A model generated the notes under the pieces. That model saw nothing but the letters and a program-made list of their open reading frames with translations, was not told the origin of the DNA and did no database searches. Both the position numbers and the translations under genes were made by a program. From Brevundimonas sp. G8 (GTDB lineage Bacteria > Pseudomonadota > Alphaproteobacteria > Caulobacterales > Caulobacteraceae), in assembly GCF_902506205.1 (NCBI RefSeq), contig NZ_LR732816.1:186001-250000 (forward strand): a stretch of 64,000 nucleotides of DNA, given 5' to 3'. This document shows, piece by piece, positions 26,275 to 35,507 of this stretch; within the stretch, counting starts at the first letter, position 1, and the number at the start of each line of letters is the position of its first letter.

Positions 26275-27416
26275 TCTTTCAGATCTCGGTTCACGAAGGG
26301 ATCGCCGACATCGGCCGCGAGGCCTGGGACGCGTGCGCGCGTCCCACCGGCGATCCCTTCGTCTCCTATGACTTCCTGCACGCTTGCGAGGCCTCGGGCA
26401 GCGCCGCGCCGCGGCAGGGCTGGGCCCCGCGTCATCTAGCCCTGAGGGGTGAAGACAACGCCGTGCTCGGCGTCATGCCCCTCTATCTGAAGGGCAACAG
26501 CCAGGGCGAATACGTCTTCGACCATAGCTGGGCCGACGCCTATGAACGGGCCGGCGGGCGTTATTATCCCAAGCTTCTGGGCGCCGTGCCCTTCACGCCC
26601 GCGACCGGGCCGCGCTTTCTGAACCATCCCGAGACCGACGCCGCCACGGTGCGTCAGGCGTTGATCCAGGGGGCGGTGACGCTGGTCGAGCGGCTGGGCG
26701 TCTCGTCCCTGCACGTCAACTTCCCGACCGAGCCCGAATGGTCAGCCATGGCCGAGGCGGGCCTGCTGCCGCGCCAGGACATCCAGTTCATCTGGCGCAA
26801 CAACGGCTATCGGACCTTCGACGATTTCCTTGGCGCCCTGTCGGCCAATCGCCGCAAGACCATCAAGCGCGAGCGCCGCGACGCCCAGGCCGATCTCGAC
26901 ATCCGCATCCTGACCGGCGCCGACATCACCGAGGCGCACTGGGACGCCTTCTTCGCCTTCTATATGGACACCGGCTCGCGCAAATGGGGCCAGCCGTATC
27001 TGACGCGCGACTTCTTCAGCCGCGTCGGCGCGACCATGGCCGACCGGATCGCCCTGGTCATGGCGTTTCGCGACCAGACGCCCATCGCCGGCGCCCTGAA
27101 CTTCATCGGCCGCGATGCCTTGTACGGCCGCCAGTGGGGTACGCTGGAAGACGTGCCCTTCCTGCATTTCGAGCTCTGCTACTACCAGGCCATCGACTTC
27201 GCCATTTCGCGGGGCCTGTCCCGCGTCGAGGCCGGCGCCCAGGGCGACCACAAGATCGCGCGCGGCTACCTGCCCTCCCCCGTCTATTCCGCCCACTTCA
27301 TCGCCGACCCGGCGCTGCGCGACCCCGTCGCCCGCTATCTGGACGGCGAACGCCCGGCGATGCAGGCCGAGATGGCGGCGATGACCGAGGAACTGTCGCC
27401 CTACAAGGTGACATAG
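26271..27416 (+). CDS. FemAB-like / COG3146 GNAT-fold acyltransferase
   Basis: Protein of about 381 residues of the COG3146 family, described as peptidoglycan biosynthesis or recognition proteins and built on the GNAT fold. Family sequence begins at IFQISVHEG, with DPFVSYDFLHACEASGS, YYPKLLGAVPFTPATGPR, NRRKTIKRERR and VEAGAQGDHKIARGYLP. No ATG, GTG or TTG is available near this point in the frame. The CTG at 26271 overlaps the ridA stop (CTGA) and has GGAG 5 nt upstream, so I take it as the start. Confidence 0.8.
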   Translation: MIFQISVHEGIADIGREAWDACARPTGDPFVSYDFLHACEASGSAAPRQGWAPRHLALRGEDNAVLGVMPLYLKGNSQGEYVFDHSWADAYERAGGRYYPKLLGAVPFTPATGPRFLNHPETDAATVRQALIQGAVTLVERLGVSSLHVNFPTEPEWSAMAEAGLLPRQDIQFIWRNNGYRTFDDFLGALSANRRKTIKRERRDAQADLDIRILTGADITEAHWDAFFAFYMDTGSRKWGQPYLTRDFFSRVGATMADRIALVMAFRDQTPIAGALNFIGRDALYGRQWGTLEDVPFLHFELCYYQAIDFAISRGLSRVEAGAQGDHKIARGYLPSPVYSAHFIADPALRDPVARYLDGERPAMQAEMAAMTEELSPYKVT

Positions 27417-27447
27417 AAAAAGGCCCGGCTGTTTCCAGCCGGGCCTT
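27416..27447 (-). terminator. Terminator of clpA
   Basis: Arms of 12 bp (AAGGCCCGGCTG and complement) with a 4-nt loop. Read on the minus strand, TTTT follows the stem directly, so it ends the clpS-clpA unit. On the plus strand it is the only hairpin after the acyltransferase gene but has no T-run. Confidence 0.8.
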
Positions 27448-27468
27448 CCGCCTTCAACCTTTCGAGGA

Positions 27469-29769
27469 TCAGGCCGTCTCTTCTTCCTCGGCCTTCGCGG
27501 GCGCGTTGGCGCTGGCGATGTCGAAGTCGATCTTGCCGTCCTTCAGCTGGACCTTGACGTGTCCGCCGCGCGTCAGACGCCCGAACAGGATGTCATCGGC
27601 CAGCGGCTTCTTGATCGAGTCCTGAATGACCCGCGCCAGCGGACGCGCGCCGTACAGTTCGTCGAAGCCGTTCTTGGCCAGCCAGTCGGCCGCCTCGTCG
27701 GTCAGTTCGATGGTGATGTTGCGATCCGCCAGCTGGGCTTCCAGTTGAAGGATGAACTTGGTCACCACCGAGCGGATCGTGTCGGCCTGCAGCGGCTTGA
27801 AGGCCACGATTGCGTCCAGGCGGTTACGGAACTCCGGCGCGAACAGGCGCTGGATGGCCTTGTCGTCCTCGCCCTCGACCTTGCCCCGGCCGAAGCCGAT
27901 GGAGGCGCGGGCGTTGTCGGCGGCGCCAGCGTTGGTGGTCATGATCAGGATGACGTTCCTGAAGTCCACCTTCTTGCCGACCGCGTCGGTCAGCATGCCG
28001 TTGTCCATCACCTGCAACAGGATGTTGTAGACGTCCGGATGCGCCTTCTCGATCTCGTCCAGCAGCACCACCGAGTGCGGATGCTGATCGACGGCGTCGG
28101 TCAGAAGCCCGCCCTGGTCATGGCCAACGTAGCCGGGAGGCGCCCCGATCAGGCGGCTGACGGTGTGGCGCTCCATGTATTCCGACATGTCGAACCGCTG
28201 CATCTCGATGCCGAGGGTGGCGGCGAGTTGCTTGGCCACCTCGGTCTTGCCAACGCCGGTCGGACCGCTGAACAGGAAGCTGCCGATGGGCTTGTTCGGA
28301 TCGCGAAGACCCGCCCGCGCCAGCTTCATCGCGGCCGAGACCTGTTCGATGGCCTGCTCCTGGCCAAAGACCGCGCGCTTCAGATCGATCTCAAGTTCGC
28401 GCAGGCTTTCGGTGTCGGACTTGGACACCGACTTGGCCGGGATACGCGCCATCTTGGCGATGACGGCCTCGACCTCCTTCTGGCCGATGACCTTCTTGCG
28501 CTTGGATTCGACCAGCAGCATCTGGCCTGCCCCTGCTTCGTCGATCACGTCGATCGCCTTGTCCGGCAGTTTGCGGTCGGTCATGTAGCGAGCCGACAGC
28601 TCGACCGCGGTGCGGATAGCACTGTCGGTGTAGCGGACCTTGTGGTGCTGCTCATAATAGGTCTTCAGACCCTTCAGGATCTTCACCGTGTCCTCGACCG
28701 TCGGCTCGTTGACGTCGATCTTCTGGAAGCGACGCACCAGAGCGCGGTCCTTCTCGAAGTGCTGGCGATATTCCTTGTAGGTCGTCGATCCCATGCAGCG
28801 CAGCGAACCCGACGCCAGGGCCGGCTTCAACAGGTTGGACGCATCCATGGCACCGCCAGAGGTCGCGCCGGCGCCGATCACCGTGTGGATTTCGTCGATG
28901 AAGAGCACGGCGTTCTCGTGGTTCTCCAGCTCCTTGACCACCTGTTTCAGGCGTTCCTCGAAGTCGCCGCGATAGCGGGTGCCAGCCAGCAGCGCGCCCA
29001 TGTCGAGCGAATAGATGGTGGCGTCCTTGAGGACGTCGGGCACCTCTCCGTTGACGATCTTTCGGGCCAGACCTTCGGCGATGGCGGTCTTGCCGACACC
29101 GGGGTCGCCCACCAGCAGCGGGTTGTTCTTGGTGCGGCGGCACAGAATCTGGATCGAGCGATCCACCTCGGCCTGACGACCGATCAACGGATCGACCTTG
29201 CCTTGGCGCGACTTCTCGTTGAGGTCCACGCAATAGGCTTCCAGCGCCTCGCCGCCCGACTTGACGGCCGAGGCGTCCTCGGTCTCTTCGGGCGAAGAGC
29301 CCTTGGCGGGACGGGCCTCAGTGGCGCCCGCCTTCTTGGCGATGCCGTGGGCGATGAAGTTGACAGCGTCATAGCGCGTCATGTCCTGCTCTTGCAGGAA
29401 ATAGGCGGCGTGGCTTTCGCGCTCGGAGAAAATGGCCACCAGCACGTTTGCGCCGGACACTTCCTCGCGGCCGGAAGATTGGACGTGGATCACGGCGCGT
29501 TGGATCACGCGCTGGAAGCCGGCGGTTGGCTTGGCGTCCTCGCCATCGGCCGTGGCCAGGGCGGCGAGATCGTTGTCGACATAAAGCGTCAACGCCGCCT
29601 TCAGGGCGGTCAGATCGACATTGCAGGCCTGCATGACGCCGGTCGCATCGGGGTCGTCGATCAGCGCGAGCAGCAGGTGCTCCAGCGTCGCATATTCGTG
29701 CCTGCGCGCATTGGCGTATCCCACCGCGCGGTGCAGGGTTTCTTCGAGAGGACGGGAAAATGAAGGCAT
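27469..29769 (-). CDS. clpA: ATP-dependent Clp protease ATPase subunit ClpA
   Basis: Unfoldase of 766 residues that feeds substrates to ClpP. N-domain repeats ([27 protein letters not shown]) are followed by AAA1 ([28 protein letters not shown]) and AAA2 ([30 protein letters not shown]). A Glu-rich C-terminal tail ends the protein. I chose the ATG at 29769 (MPSFSRPLE), the usual ClpA start, although the frame is open further upstream through clpS. clpS lies 13 bp upstream on the same strand. Confidence 0.96.
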   Translation of the reverse strand: MPSFSRPLEETLHRAVGYANARRHEYATLEHLLLALIDDPDATGVMQACNVDLTALKAALTLYVDNDLAALATADGEDAKPTAGFQRVIQRAVIHVQSSGREEVSGANVLVAIFSERESHAAYFLQEQDMTRYDAVNFIAHGIAKKAGATEARPAKGSSPEETEDASAVKSGGEALEAYCVDLNEKSRQGKVDPLIGRQAEVDRSIQILCRRTKNNPLLVGDPGVGKTAIAEGLARKIVNGEVPDVLKDATIYSLDMGALLAGTRYRGDFEERLKQVVKELENHENAVLFIDEIHTVIGAGATSGGAMDASNLLKPALASGSLRCMGSTTYKEYRQHFEKDRALVRRFQKIDVNEPTVEDTVKILKGLKTYYEQHHKVRYTDSAIRTAVELSARYMTDRKLPDKAIDVIDEAGAGQMLLVESKRKKVIGQKEVEAVIAKMARIPAKSVSKSDTESLRELEIDLKRAVFGQEQAIEQVSAAMKLARAGLRDPNKPIGSFLFSGPTGVGKTEVAKQLAATLGIEMQRFDMSEYMERHTVSRLIGAPPGYVGHDQGGLLTDAVDQHPHSVVLLDEIEKAHPDVYNILLQVMDNGMLTDAVGKKVDFRNVILIMTTNAGAADNARASIGFGRGKVEGEDDKAIQRLFAPEFRNRLDAIVAFKPLQADTIRSVVTKFILQLEAQLADRNITIELTDEAADWLAKNGFDELYGARPLARVIQDSIKKPLADDILFGRLTRGGHVKVQLKDGKIDFDIASANAPAKAEEEETA

Positions 29770-29782
29770 CGGGAGGTTCCTC

Positions 29783-30112
29783 TCAGTCCTTTTCCATCGT
29801 GCATTGCAGAGGGTGCTGGTGGCGACGCGCGGTCTCGATGACCTGCGCGACCTTTGTCTCGGCGACCTCGTAGGTGAAGACGCCGCAGACGCCCACGCCA
29901 TGCTGATGCACATGCAACATGATGCGGGTGGCCTCTTCGCGGCTCTTCTGGAAGAACCGCTCCAGCACATAGACGACGAATTCCATCGGCGAATAATCGT
30001 CGTTCAGGATCAGCACCCGATACAGCGAGGGCTTCTGAAGCTTCGGCTTTGTTTCGGTGACGGTGGCGGTATCTTGACCGCCACCGCTATCACCGGGCCT
30101 TTGTATGGGCAT
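29783..30112 (-). CDS. clpS: ATP-dependent Clp protease adaptor ClpS
   Basis: N-recognin of 109 residues that binds N-degron substrates and hands them to ClpA. The core [24 protein letters not shown] and the Clp-binding [21 protein letters not shown] are canonical. I chose the ATG at 30112 (MPIQRPGD); an upstream TTG at 30148 would add 12 residues. Position directly before clpA supports the call. Confidence 0.95.
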   Translation of the reverse strand: MPIQRPGDSGGGQDTATVTETKPKLQKPSLYRVLILNDDYSPMEFVVYVLERFFQKSREEATRIMLHVHQHGVGVCGVFTYEVAETKVAQVIETARRHQHPLQCTMEKD

Positions 30113-30226
30113 TCGTATTCCGTAATCGGGGAGTCGTCTTGTCTCCAACAGATAGGGAATGATGGCGTGAATTGAAGCCGCGTCCAGTCACGGATTGCGT
30201 GAAGTGCAAACGACGGATCCAAAACG

Positions 30227-30254
30227 AAAAAAGCCCCGGAGCGAACTCCGGGGC
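30227..30254 (-). terminator. Terminator of the phasin gene
   Basis: Arms GCCCCGGAG/CTCCGGGGC (30233-30254) with a 4-nt loop, followed on the minus strand by six T. It lies 28 bp after the phasin stop. Confidence 0.85.
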
Positions 30255-30282
30255 CTTATCGATCCTCAAGACGGTTCGCTGT

Positions 30283-30774
30283 TTAGCGAGCGGCCTGGAA
30301 GTTTTCGACCGAGGCGGTGACGCGCTCGTTGATCGGCTTGATGCTGTCCTTGACCGTGGCGGTGACGATCTCGTTCGTCTTGGTCAGTTCGGCGACGTAG
30401 CGCTCCATGGACTTCTTGGCCCAGGCGGTTTGCAGCTCGAAGAACTCCTGCACCGAACGAGCGGTCGACAGTTCCTTGGAGGCGGCGACGCCTTCTTCCC
30501 AGGACGACTTAGCGAAGCCGAGCGCCTGTTGCGACAGGGCCTCGGCGCCCTTCTGGGCGACGGTGGCCGACTCGACCATGGCGTCCAGGTTCTTCTTGCT
30601 GTGGGCGTTCAGTTCGGCCAGCGAGGCGGTCGACTTCTCGATACCTTCGCGGAAAGCCTGCGTGCCGGCGGCCTGCATGGTCTCGGCCTGAGCCTTGACC
30701 TTGGCGCCGGCCGAAGCGGCAGCGGCGGTGACTTGATCGGCGGTCTTCTTCACGGTTTCGGTAGCGTCGGCCAT
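30283..30774 (-). CDS. Phasin family protein
   Basis: Protein of 163 residues that coats polyhydroxyalkanoate granules. It is almost fully helical: an Ala/Lys-rich N-terminal part (TVKKTADQVTAAAASAGAKV) and the phasin_2 core with FAKSSWEEGVAASKELSTAR, VQEFFELQTAWAKKSMERYV and TATVKDSIKPINERV. GGAGAG precedes the ATG. The promoter region carries an inverted TGCA-rich repeat, suggesting control by a PhaR-like repressor. No PHA synthase gene lies in the window. Confidence 0.9.
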   Translation of the reverse strand: MADATETVKKTADQVTAAAASAGAKVKAQAETMQAAGTQAFREGIEKSTASLAELNAHSKKNLDAMVESATVAQKGAEALSQQALGFAKSSWEEGVAASKELSTARSVQEFFELQTAWAKKSMERYVAELTKTNEIVTATVKDSIKPINERVTASVENFQAAR

Positions 30775-30857
30775 GGTCGTCTCTCCGATAAATGTTGCCC
30801 GCGGGGACGGGCGCTGGGCGAAAATGTTCAGGCGAGGATGATCCTCGCAGGCCCCCT

Positions 30858-30908
30858 ATATGCTGCAAGTGCGAAGGTTTTTCAAGCTTATTGTGCAATG
30901 CAGCATAT
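30858..30908 (-). promoter_or_regulatory. Inverted TGCTGCA repeat at the phasin promoter
   Basis: ATATGCTGCA at 30858-30867 and its complement TGCAGCATAT at 30899-30908 form a perfect 10-bp inverted repeat. On the minus strand TTGAAA and CATATA, 17 bp apart, lie between and on the right-hand copy and look like -35 and -10 elements. TGC-rich inverted sites are known targets of PhaR, the repressor of phasin genes in alphaproteobacteria. Direct assignment here is inference. Confidence 0.55.
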
Positions 30909-31050
30909 TATCGGCGATAACCTTGGTTGGCGGTTCAAATTCCCGTTGACGAGCGGTTAACCACCACGAAACCCGTGCTTCCTATGCTAACCCTTCCATC
31001 GCGTCGGCCGGGGGGCCTGTCGCGCCCTGCTCACTGAGGGTTGTACACCC

Positions 31051-32532
31051 ATGATTGCTTTTCTCCGCCGTGGCCTGTTCGCCGTTCTCGCGCTTTCGCT
31101 GGTCCTGGGCGCGAACGTCAGACCGATTGAGGCCCAATCCCAGGAGAACAGTCGCTATGCCGCCATCGTCATAGACGCCGCGACCGGCGAGGTTCTGTTC
31201 GCGCGCAATGCCGACAGCCGCCGCTATCCGGCGTCCCTGACCAAGATGATGACCCTGTATCTGACGTTCGAGGCCCTTTCTCAGGGCAAGGCGAACGTGA
31301 ACGACGTGCTGACGGTCTCGCCGCGCGCCGCCTCGCAGCCGCCGTCGAAACTGGGCCTCGCCGCGGGCCAAACCATCACTCTGGACGACGCCATGCGCGC
31401 CACGGCCGTCCGATCCGCCAACGACATGGCCCTGGCCATCGGCGAGCATATCGGCGGTTCAGAAGCCCGCTTCACCAACATGATGACCCTGAAGGCGGAA
31501 CAGTTGGGCATGAGCCAGACTCGCTATTACACCGCCAACGGCCTGCCCGACGCGCGCCAGCTGACCTCGGCGCGGGACCAGGCCATCCTGGCGCGCGCCA
31601 TCATGCGAGATTTTCCACAATATTACAGCTACTTCGGTCTGCACGACTGGGCCTATAACGGGCGCAACTATCGCAACACCAACGGCCTGCTGCCCACCGG
31701 GCGCGGCTATGACGGCATGAAGACCGGATACACCAACGCGTCGGGCTACAACCTCGCCGCCTCGGCGGTGCGTGACGGGCGTCGGCTGATCACCGTCGTG
31801 CTGGGCGGCCGCTCGACCGCCAGCCGCAACGCCCATGTCGCCGAACTGATGGACACCGGTTTCGAGGTCGAACGCCGTCGCTCCCAAGGCGAGCGGATCC
31901 AGGTGGCCCAGACCTTCTTCGAACAGCGCGGCTTCGGCGTGGGCGGTGTATCGGCCGACGCCCCGATCGCCTACGCCTCGGTCAATGACGACGAAGACGG
32001 CATCGGCGCCGAATCCACCACCGCCGTCGCCTATACGGCGGCCCCTCCACCCGCAGCCCTGCCGGCCCGCGTCGCCCCCGCCCCGTCGGAACGCGCCGCC
32101 AACCAGCGCGCCGCCGCGACCGCCCAGGCCATCGGCCAGGCCGCAGCCTCGTCATCCAATAACCGCGCCCCCCACAACGTCACCGCCTCGCTGAATGGCG
32201 CGCCATCCAGCGCAGCCGTCGCGCCCTCGACCACGCCGCGTCGCGCGACCCCGCCCCCGGCGCGAGAGCCGGCCCGCGCCGCCGCCCGCACGCCCGCCGG
32301 ACGCTGGGCCGTTCAGGTCGGCGCCTTCCGCGAGGAGAAGGTCGCCAACGACTGGCTGGCCGAGGTCAACCGTCGTTTCCGCACCCAGTTCGCCACCGCC
32401 GAGCGCAACGTCCAGACGGCCGGCGACTGGTATCGCTCACGCTTCGTCGGCCTGACGGAAGCGGGCGCCAAGACTGCCTGCGAGGCCCTGGCCGAACGCC
32501 GCGTCACCTGCATGGTCATCGGCCCCGACTGA
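31051..32532 (+). CDS. D-alanyl-D-alanine carboxypeptidase with SPOR domain
   Basis: Periplasmic penicillin-binding protein of 493 residues that trims the terminal D-Ala of peptidoglycan stem peptides. A signal peptide (ends near PIEAQ) is followed by the S11 peptidase domain with SLTK, SAN and KTG motifs (YPASLTKMMT, RSANDMA, GMKTGYTN). A long Ala/Pro-rich linker leads to a C-terminal SPOR domain (WAVQVGAFREEKVANDWL) that should bind septal denuded glycan. The SPOR domain suggests action at the division site. Confidence 0.93.
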   Translation: MIAFLRRGLFAVLALSLVLGANVRPIEAQSQENSRYAAIVIDAATGEVLFARNADSRRYPASLTKMMTLYLTFEALSQGKANVNDVLTVSPRAASQPPSKLGLAAGQTITLDDAMRATAVRSANDMALAIGEHIGGSEARFTNMMTLKAEQLGMSQTRYYTANGLPDARQLTSARDQAILARAIMRDFPQYYSYFGLHDWAYNGRNYRNTNGLLPTGRGYDGMKTGYTNASGYNLAASAVRDGRRLITVVLGGRSTASRNAHVAELMDTGFEVERRRSQGERIQVAQTFFEQRGFGVGGVSADAPIAYASVNDDEDGIGAESTTAVAYTAAPPPAALPARVAPAPSERAANQRAAATAQAIGQAAASSSNNRAPHNVTASLNGAPSSAAVAPSTTPRRATPPPAREPARAAARTPAGRWAVQVGAFREEKVANDWLAEVNRRFRTQFATAERNVQTAGDWYRSRFVGLTEAGAKTACEALAERRVTCMVIGPD

Positions 32533-32555
32533 GGCGTTCGAGAGCAAGAACAAAT

Positions 32556-32570
32556 GTTCTTGCTTTGTTC
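32556..32570 (+). promoter_or_regulatory. SOS (LexA) box of the radical SAM gene
   Basis: GTTCTTGCTTTGTTC is an exact match to GTTC-N7-GTTC, the LexA site of alphaproteobacteria. It lies 26 bp before the ATG of the radical SAM gene, so a bound repressor would cover the promoter. The 12-bp palindrome GAACAAATGTTC overlaps its left half. Confidence 0.75.
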
Positions 32571-32595
32571 CAGATGATGTCGCATCGTCCTTCCC

Positions 32596-33660
32596 ATGGA
32601 AACCGCCAAGGGAAGAGGCGCGCGTTCGAATGCCACCGGCCGCTACGAGCCTGAACAGCATCAGTCGTTCGACGATGGCTGGACGCGCGACGACGCCGAG
32701 GCCGCGCCGCTGCGCACCACCCTCACCCCGGAGCATGCCCGCACCATCATCGCCCGGAACGACAGCCCGGACATCGGATTCGACCGCTCCATCAACCCGT
32801 ACAAAGGTTGCGAACATGGCTGCATCTACTGTTACGCCCGTCCGTCCCATGCCTGGATGGGCCTATCCCCGGGCCTGGATTTCGAGAGCCGGATCTTCTT
32901 CAAGCCCCAGGCCGCAAGTCTGCTGGAACAGGCGTTCCTCGCACCCCGATACAGGTGCAAACGCATCCACATAGGCGGCAACACCGACCCCTATCAGCCG
33001 GTTGAGCGCGATCTGAAATCGACGCGCTCGATCCTGGAAGTCATGCAACGGTTCAACCATCCGTTCAGCATCATCACCAAGTCGGTGCTGATCGGGCGCG
33101 ACGCCGACATCCTGGGCCCGATGGGCAAGGCGGGACTGGCCTCGGCCTTCGTCTCCATCACCACGCTGGATCGCGGTCTGGCCCGCGCGATGGAGCCGCG
33201 CGCCTCCACCCCGGTCAAGCGGCTGGAGGCCATCAGTCGCCTGGCGGATGCGGGCTGTCCCGTCGGCGTCGGCTTTGCACCCGTCATCCCCGGCCTGAAC
33301 GACCACGAACTGGAATCGATTTTGGAGGCGGCGGCCAAGGCGGGGGCGACACGGGCCATGTACGTCACCCTGCGCCTGCCGCTGGAGATCAAGGATCTGT
33401 TTCGCGAATGGCTGGCTGACGCCCGGCCGGACCGCGCCGCTCGCGTCATGTCCCTGATTCGCCAGACGCGCGGCGGCAAGGATTACGACGCCGACTGGTC
33501 CCAGCGCATGAAGGGAACCGGCCCTGTGGCCGAACTGATTGGCGCGCGGTTCAAGGCCGCCGTCAAACGCTATGGTCTCGATACGCCGCACCGCCTGCTG
33601 GATGAGACACAGTTCCGCGTGCCCGCCGACGCCCGGCCGCAGCTTGAGCTGTTTGGTTGA
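32596..33660 (+). CDS. PA0069-type radical SAM protein (COG1533)
   Basis: Radical SAM enzyme of 354 residues. The 4Fe-4S cluster motif is CEHGCIYCYARPSH (CX3CX2C), preceded by FDRSINPYKG, and GGNTDPYQPVE and VGVGFAPVIPGLND are further family motifs. The group belongs to COG1533, which is related to spore photoproduct lyase and named DNA repair photolyase, but the reaction of PA0069-type proteins has not been shown. The SOS box just upstream fits a role after DNA damage. Confidence 0.88.
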   Translation: METAKGRGARSNATGRYEPEQHQSFDDGWTRDDAEAAPLRTTLTPEHARTIIARNDSPDIGFDRSINPYKGCEHGCIYCYARPSHAWMGLSPGLDFESRIFFKPQAASLLEQAFLAPRYRCKRIHIGGNTDPYQPVERDLKSTRSILEVMQRFNHPFSIITKSVLIGRDADILGPMGKAGLASAFVSITTLDRGLARAMEPRASTPVKRLEAISRLADAGCPVGVGFAPVIPGLNDHELESILEAAAKAGATRAMYVTLRLPLEIKDLFREWLADARPDRAARVMSLIRQTRGGKDYDADWSQRMKGTGPVAELIGARFKAAVKRYGLDTPHRLLDETQFRVPADARPQLELFG

Positions 33661-34062
33661 TCAGTCGTCCGCCGCCGACGGATCGATGGCGCGGGTAACC
33701 AGGTCGCGCCAGGTCGGATCGGTATCGTCCACCAGATCGACGTCCTCCATCAGGGCCACCGCACCCTCCCCGTCCGGCAGGATCAGGCCCAGGATCTCCA
33801 TCTCCTCGCCGTCTGGGCCGAGGTGGCTTTCGGCCTGGACGGCGACCGCCGCCTGCTCGCCGTCCTCTTCCCACCAGATCACAGGTTGGGGCAGGTCCAT
33901 GACGATGGGCCGGGGATCGTCCGTCTCCCCCAGGGCGAAGACCGCGCGGCGCGCCTGAACGTCGTCCAGCGTGGCGACCACGCCGACGAACGGCTTCAGC
34001 CGCGTCCAGTCCTCGGCGTCGAAACCGCCGCCATCCTCGTCGTTCTGATTATCCATGGTCAT
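33661..34062 (-). CDS. Hypothetical acidic protein
   Basis: Protein of 133 residues with a strong negative charge (MTMDNQNDEDGGGFDAEDW, PDGEGAVALMEDVDLVDDTDP). No signal peptide, membrane helix or known motif is seen. The ATG at 34062 overlaps the stop of the upstream RNA methyltransferase gene as ATGA, so the two are translationally coupled. A role with that enzyme is possible but unproven. Its stop abuts the stop of the convergent radical SAM gene. Confidence 0.7.
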   Translation of the reverse strand: MTMDNQNDEDGGGFDAEDWTRLKPFVGVVATLDDVQARRAVFALGETDDPRPIVMDLPQPVIWWEEDGEQAAVAVQAESHLGPDGEEMEILGLILPDGEGAVALMEDVDLVDDTDPTWRDLVTRAIDPSAADD

Positions 34063-35303
34063 CGCTTGAAAACTCCCACCAGTTCGACATGCGACGACCA
34101 CAGAAACTGGTCGATCGGCGTGACAGTCTCCAGCCGGAAGCCTGCGTCGATCAGAACGCGGGCGTCGCGCGCGAAAGTCTGCGGGTTGCACGACACCCCG
34201 ACCACGACCGAGGCCTTCGTATCCGCGATCTGGGCCGTCTGGTCGATGGCGCCGGAGCGCGGCGGGTCGAACACGATGGCGTCGCAACCCTTCAGATCAT
34301 AGGGGTTCAGCGGACGCCGAAACAGATCGCGCGCCTCGGCCGTGATCGCCTTCATCCCCTTGGTCGAACCAACGGCGGCCTTCAGCGCCGCGATACCCGC
34401 CTTCGACGCATCCGCCGCGATCACCGGCGCCACGGTCGCCAGGGGGAAGGTGAAAGTCCCCGCGCCGCAGAACAGGTCGGCGATCTTCCTGGATCCCTTC
34501 ACCGCCGCCATGGCGCGCGCGACCATGGCCTCTTCGGCCTGAGGCACGGCCTGCAGGAAACCGCCGGCCGGCAGGGACACGGTCGCCGGGCCGAACGCCA
34601 CCCTGGGCTGGCGCGCCATGACCAGGGTGTCGCCCGCCAGGCTGAGCCGCGCCAGATCGGCCCGCTGCGCGGCCTGGATCGCCTTCATCTGGGCGTCGGC
34701 GGACAGGCCCCCGCCCGAGCGCCGCTCGACCCCCGTCACATCGACATCCAGCCCCGACAGCGTCCAGGTGACATGCAGGGTCGGCGCGGACTTGGGATGT
34801 TCGAAGAACGCCGCGGCCACCTCGACCAGAGCCGGAATGGCCGCTACGATCCGGGGATCGGCGACCGGACAGGCCAGAACCTCGACCAGCCGCCACGACC
34901 GCCGCGCCTTGAACCCCAGCACCACCCGCCCGTCCTGGGTCCGGCGGGCATGCAGCGCCACGCGGCGGCGCGTTCCCGGCGGCGTGGCCACCGTCGCCTC
35001 GATCTCGGTCTTGATCCCGTCGCGCGCCAGCGCCAGCCGCACCTGCTCGCGCTTCCAGTCCAGATACGGTCCCTCGGACCAGTGCTGCAGCGAACACCCA
35101 CCGCAGTCGCCATATTGTGGCGACACGGGCGCGATGCGGTCGGGGCTGGGCGTGACGATCTCGACCTGTTCCAGCCGACCGTCCACGACCACGCCTCGCA
35201 CCGTCTCGCCGGGCAGGGTCAGGCCGGCGAAGACCGGCCCTGACGGCGTCTGGGCGATGCCGTCGCCCTGGCCGCCGACGCGGTCGATGGTGAAGATGTC
35301 CAT
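34059..35303 (-). CDS. TrmA/RlmD family RNA (uracil-5-)methyltransferase
   Basis: SAM-dependent RNA methyltransferase of 414 residues. An N-terminal TRAM-like part is followed by the iron-sulfur segment YGDCGGCSLQHW and a distant Cys (LACPVAD), the SAM site IADLFCGAGTFTFPLA, and the catalytic cysteine motif VSCNPQTFARD. This fits the rRNA m5U (RlmC/RlmD) branch. The first of the usual four cluster cysteines is replaced by Ser (APVSPQYGDC). I chose the ATG at 35303 (MDIFTIDRVG). Confidence 0.88.
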   Translation of the reverse strand: MDIFTIDRVGGQGDGIAQTPSGPVFAGLTLPGETVRGVVVDGRLEQVEIVTPSPDRIAPVSPQYGDCGGCSLQHWSEGPYLDWKREQVRLALARDGIKTEIEATVATPPGTRRRVALHARRTQDGRVVLGFKARRSWRLVEVLACPVADPRIVAAIPALVEVAAAFFEHPKSAPTLHVTWTLSGLDVDVTGVERRSGGGLSADAQMKAIQAAQRADLARLSLAGDTLVMARQPRVAFGPATVSLPAGGFLQAVPQAEEAMVARAMAAVKGSRKIADLFCGAGTFTFPLATVAPVIAADASKAGIAALKAAVGSTKGMKAITAEARDLFRRPLNPYDLKGCDAIVFDPPRSGAIDQTAQIADTKASVVVGVSCNPQTFARDARVLIDAGFRLETVTPIDQFLWSSHVELVGVFKR

Positions 35304-35507
35304 CGGCGGGCTTCTAGCCGCGCGCCCCGCGTCGCTCAACCCACACGCCTCTCGCGGACGCGATGGCGCGGTCCGCAAAGATCAACGAATATGAACGAAC
35401 CGATCAATTGCCGTTCAGCTTCGCGGTCGTAAATCTGATTGCAACGAGACACGAGGCTTTGCCGTTAACGATTGACGGAAACCGTTCGGTCCTCAGAGGG
35501 TTGGAAA

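Noticed and set aside
27559..29763. Open frame of about 730 codons antisense to clpA
   Set aside because: Same reason: it mirrors clpA codons and shows no protein family pattern.
30938..31050. CtrA site (TTAA-N7-TTAA) before the D,D-carboxypeptidase gene
   Set aside because: GGTTAACC is present, but a second half-site at the right spacing is missing.
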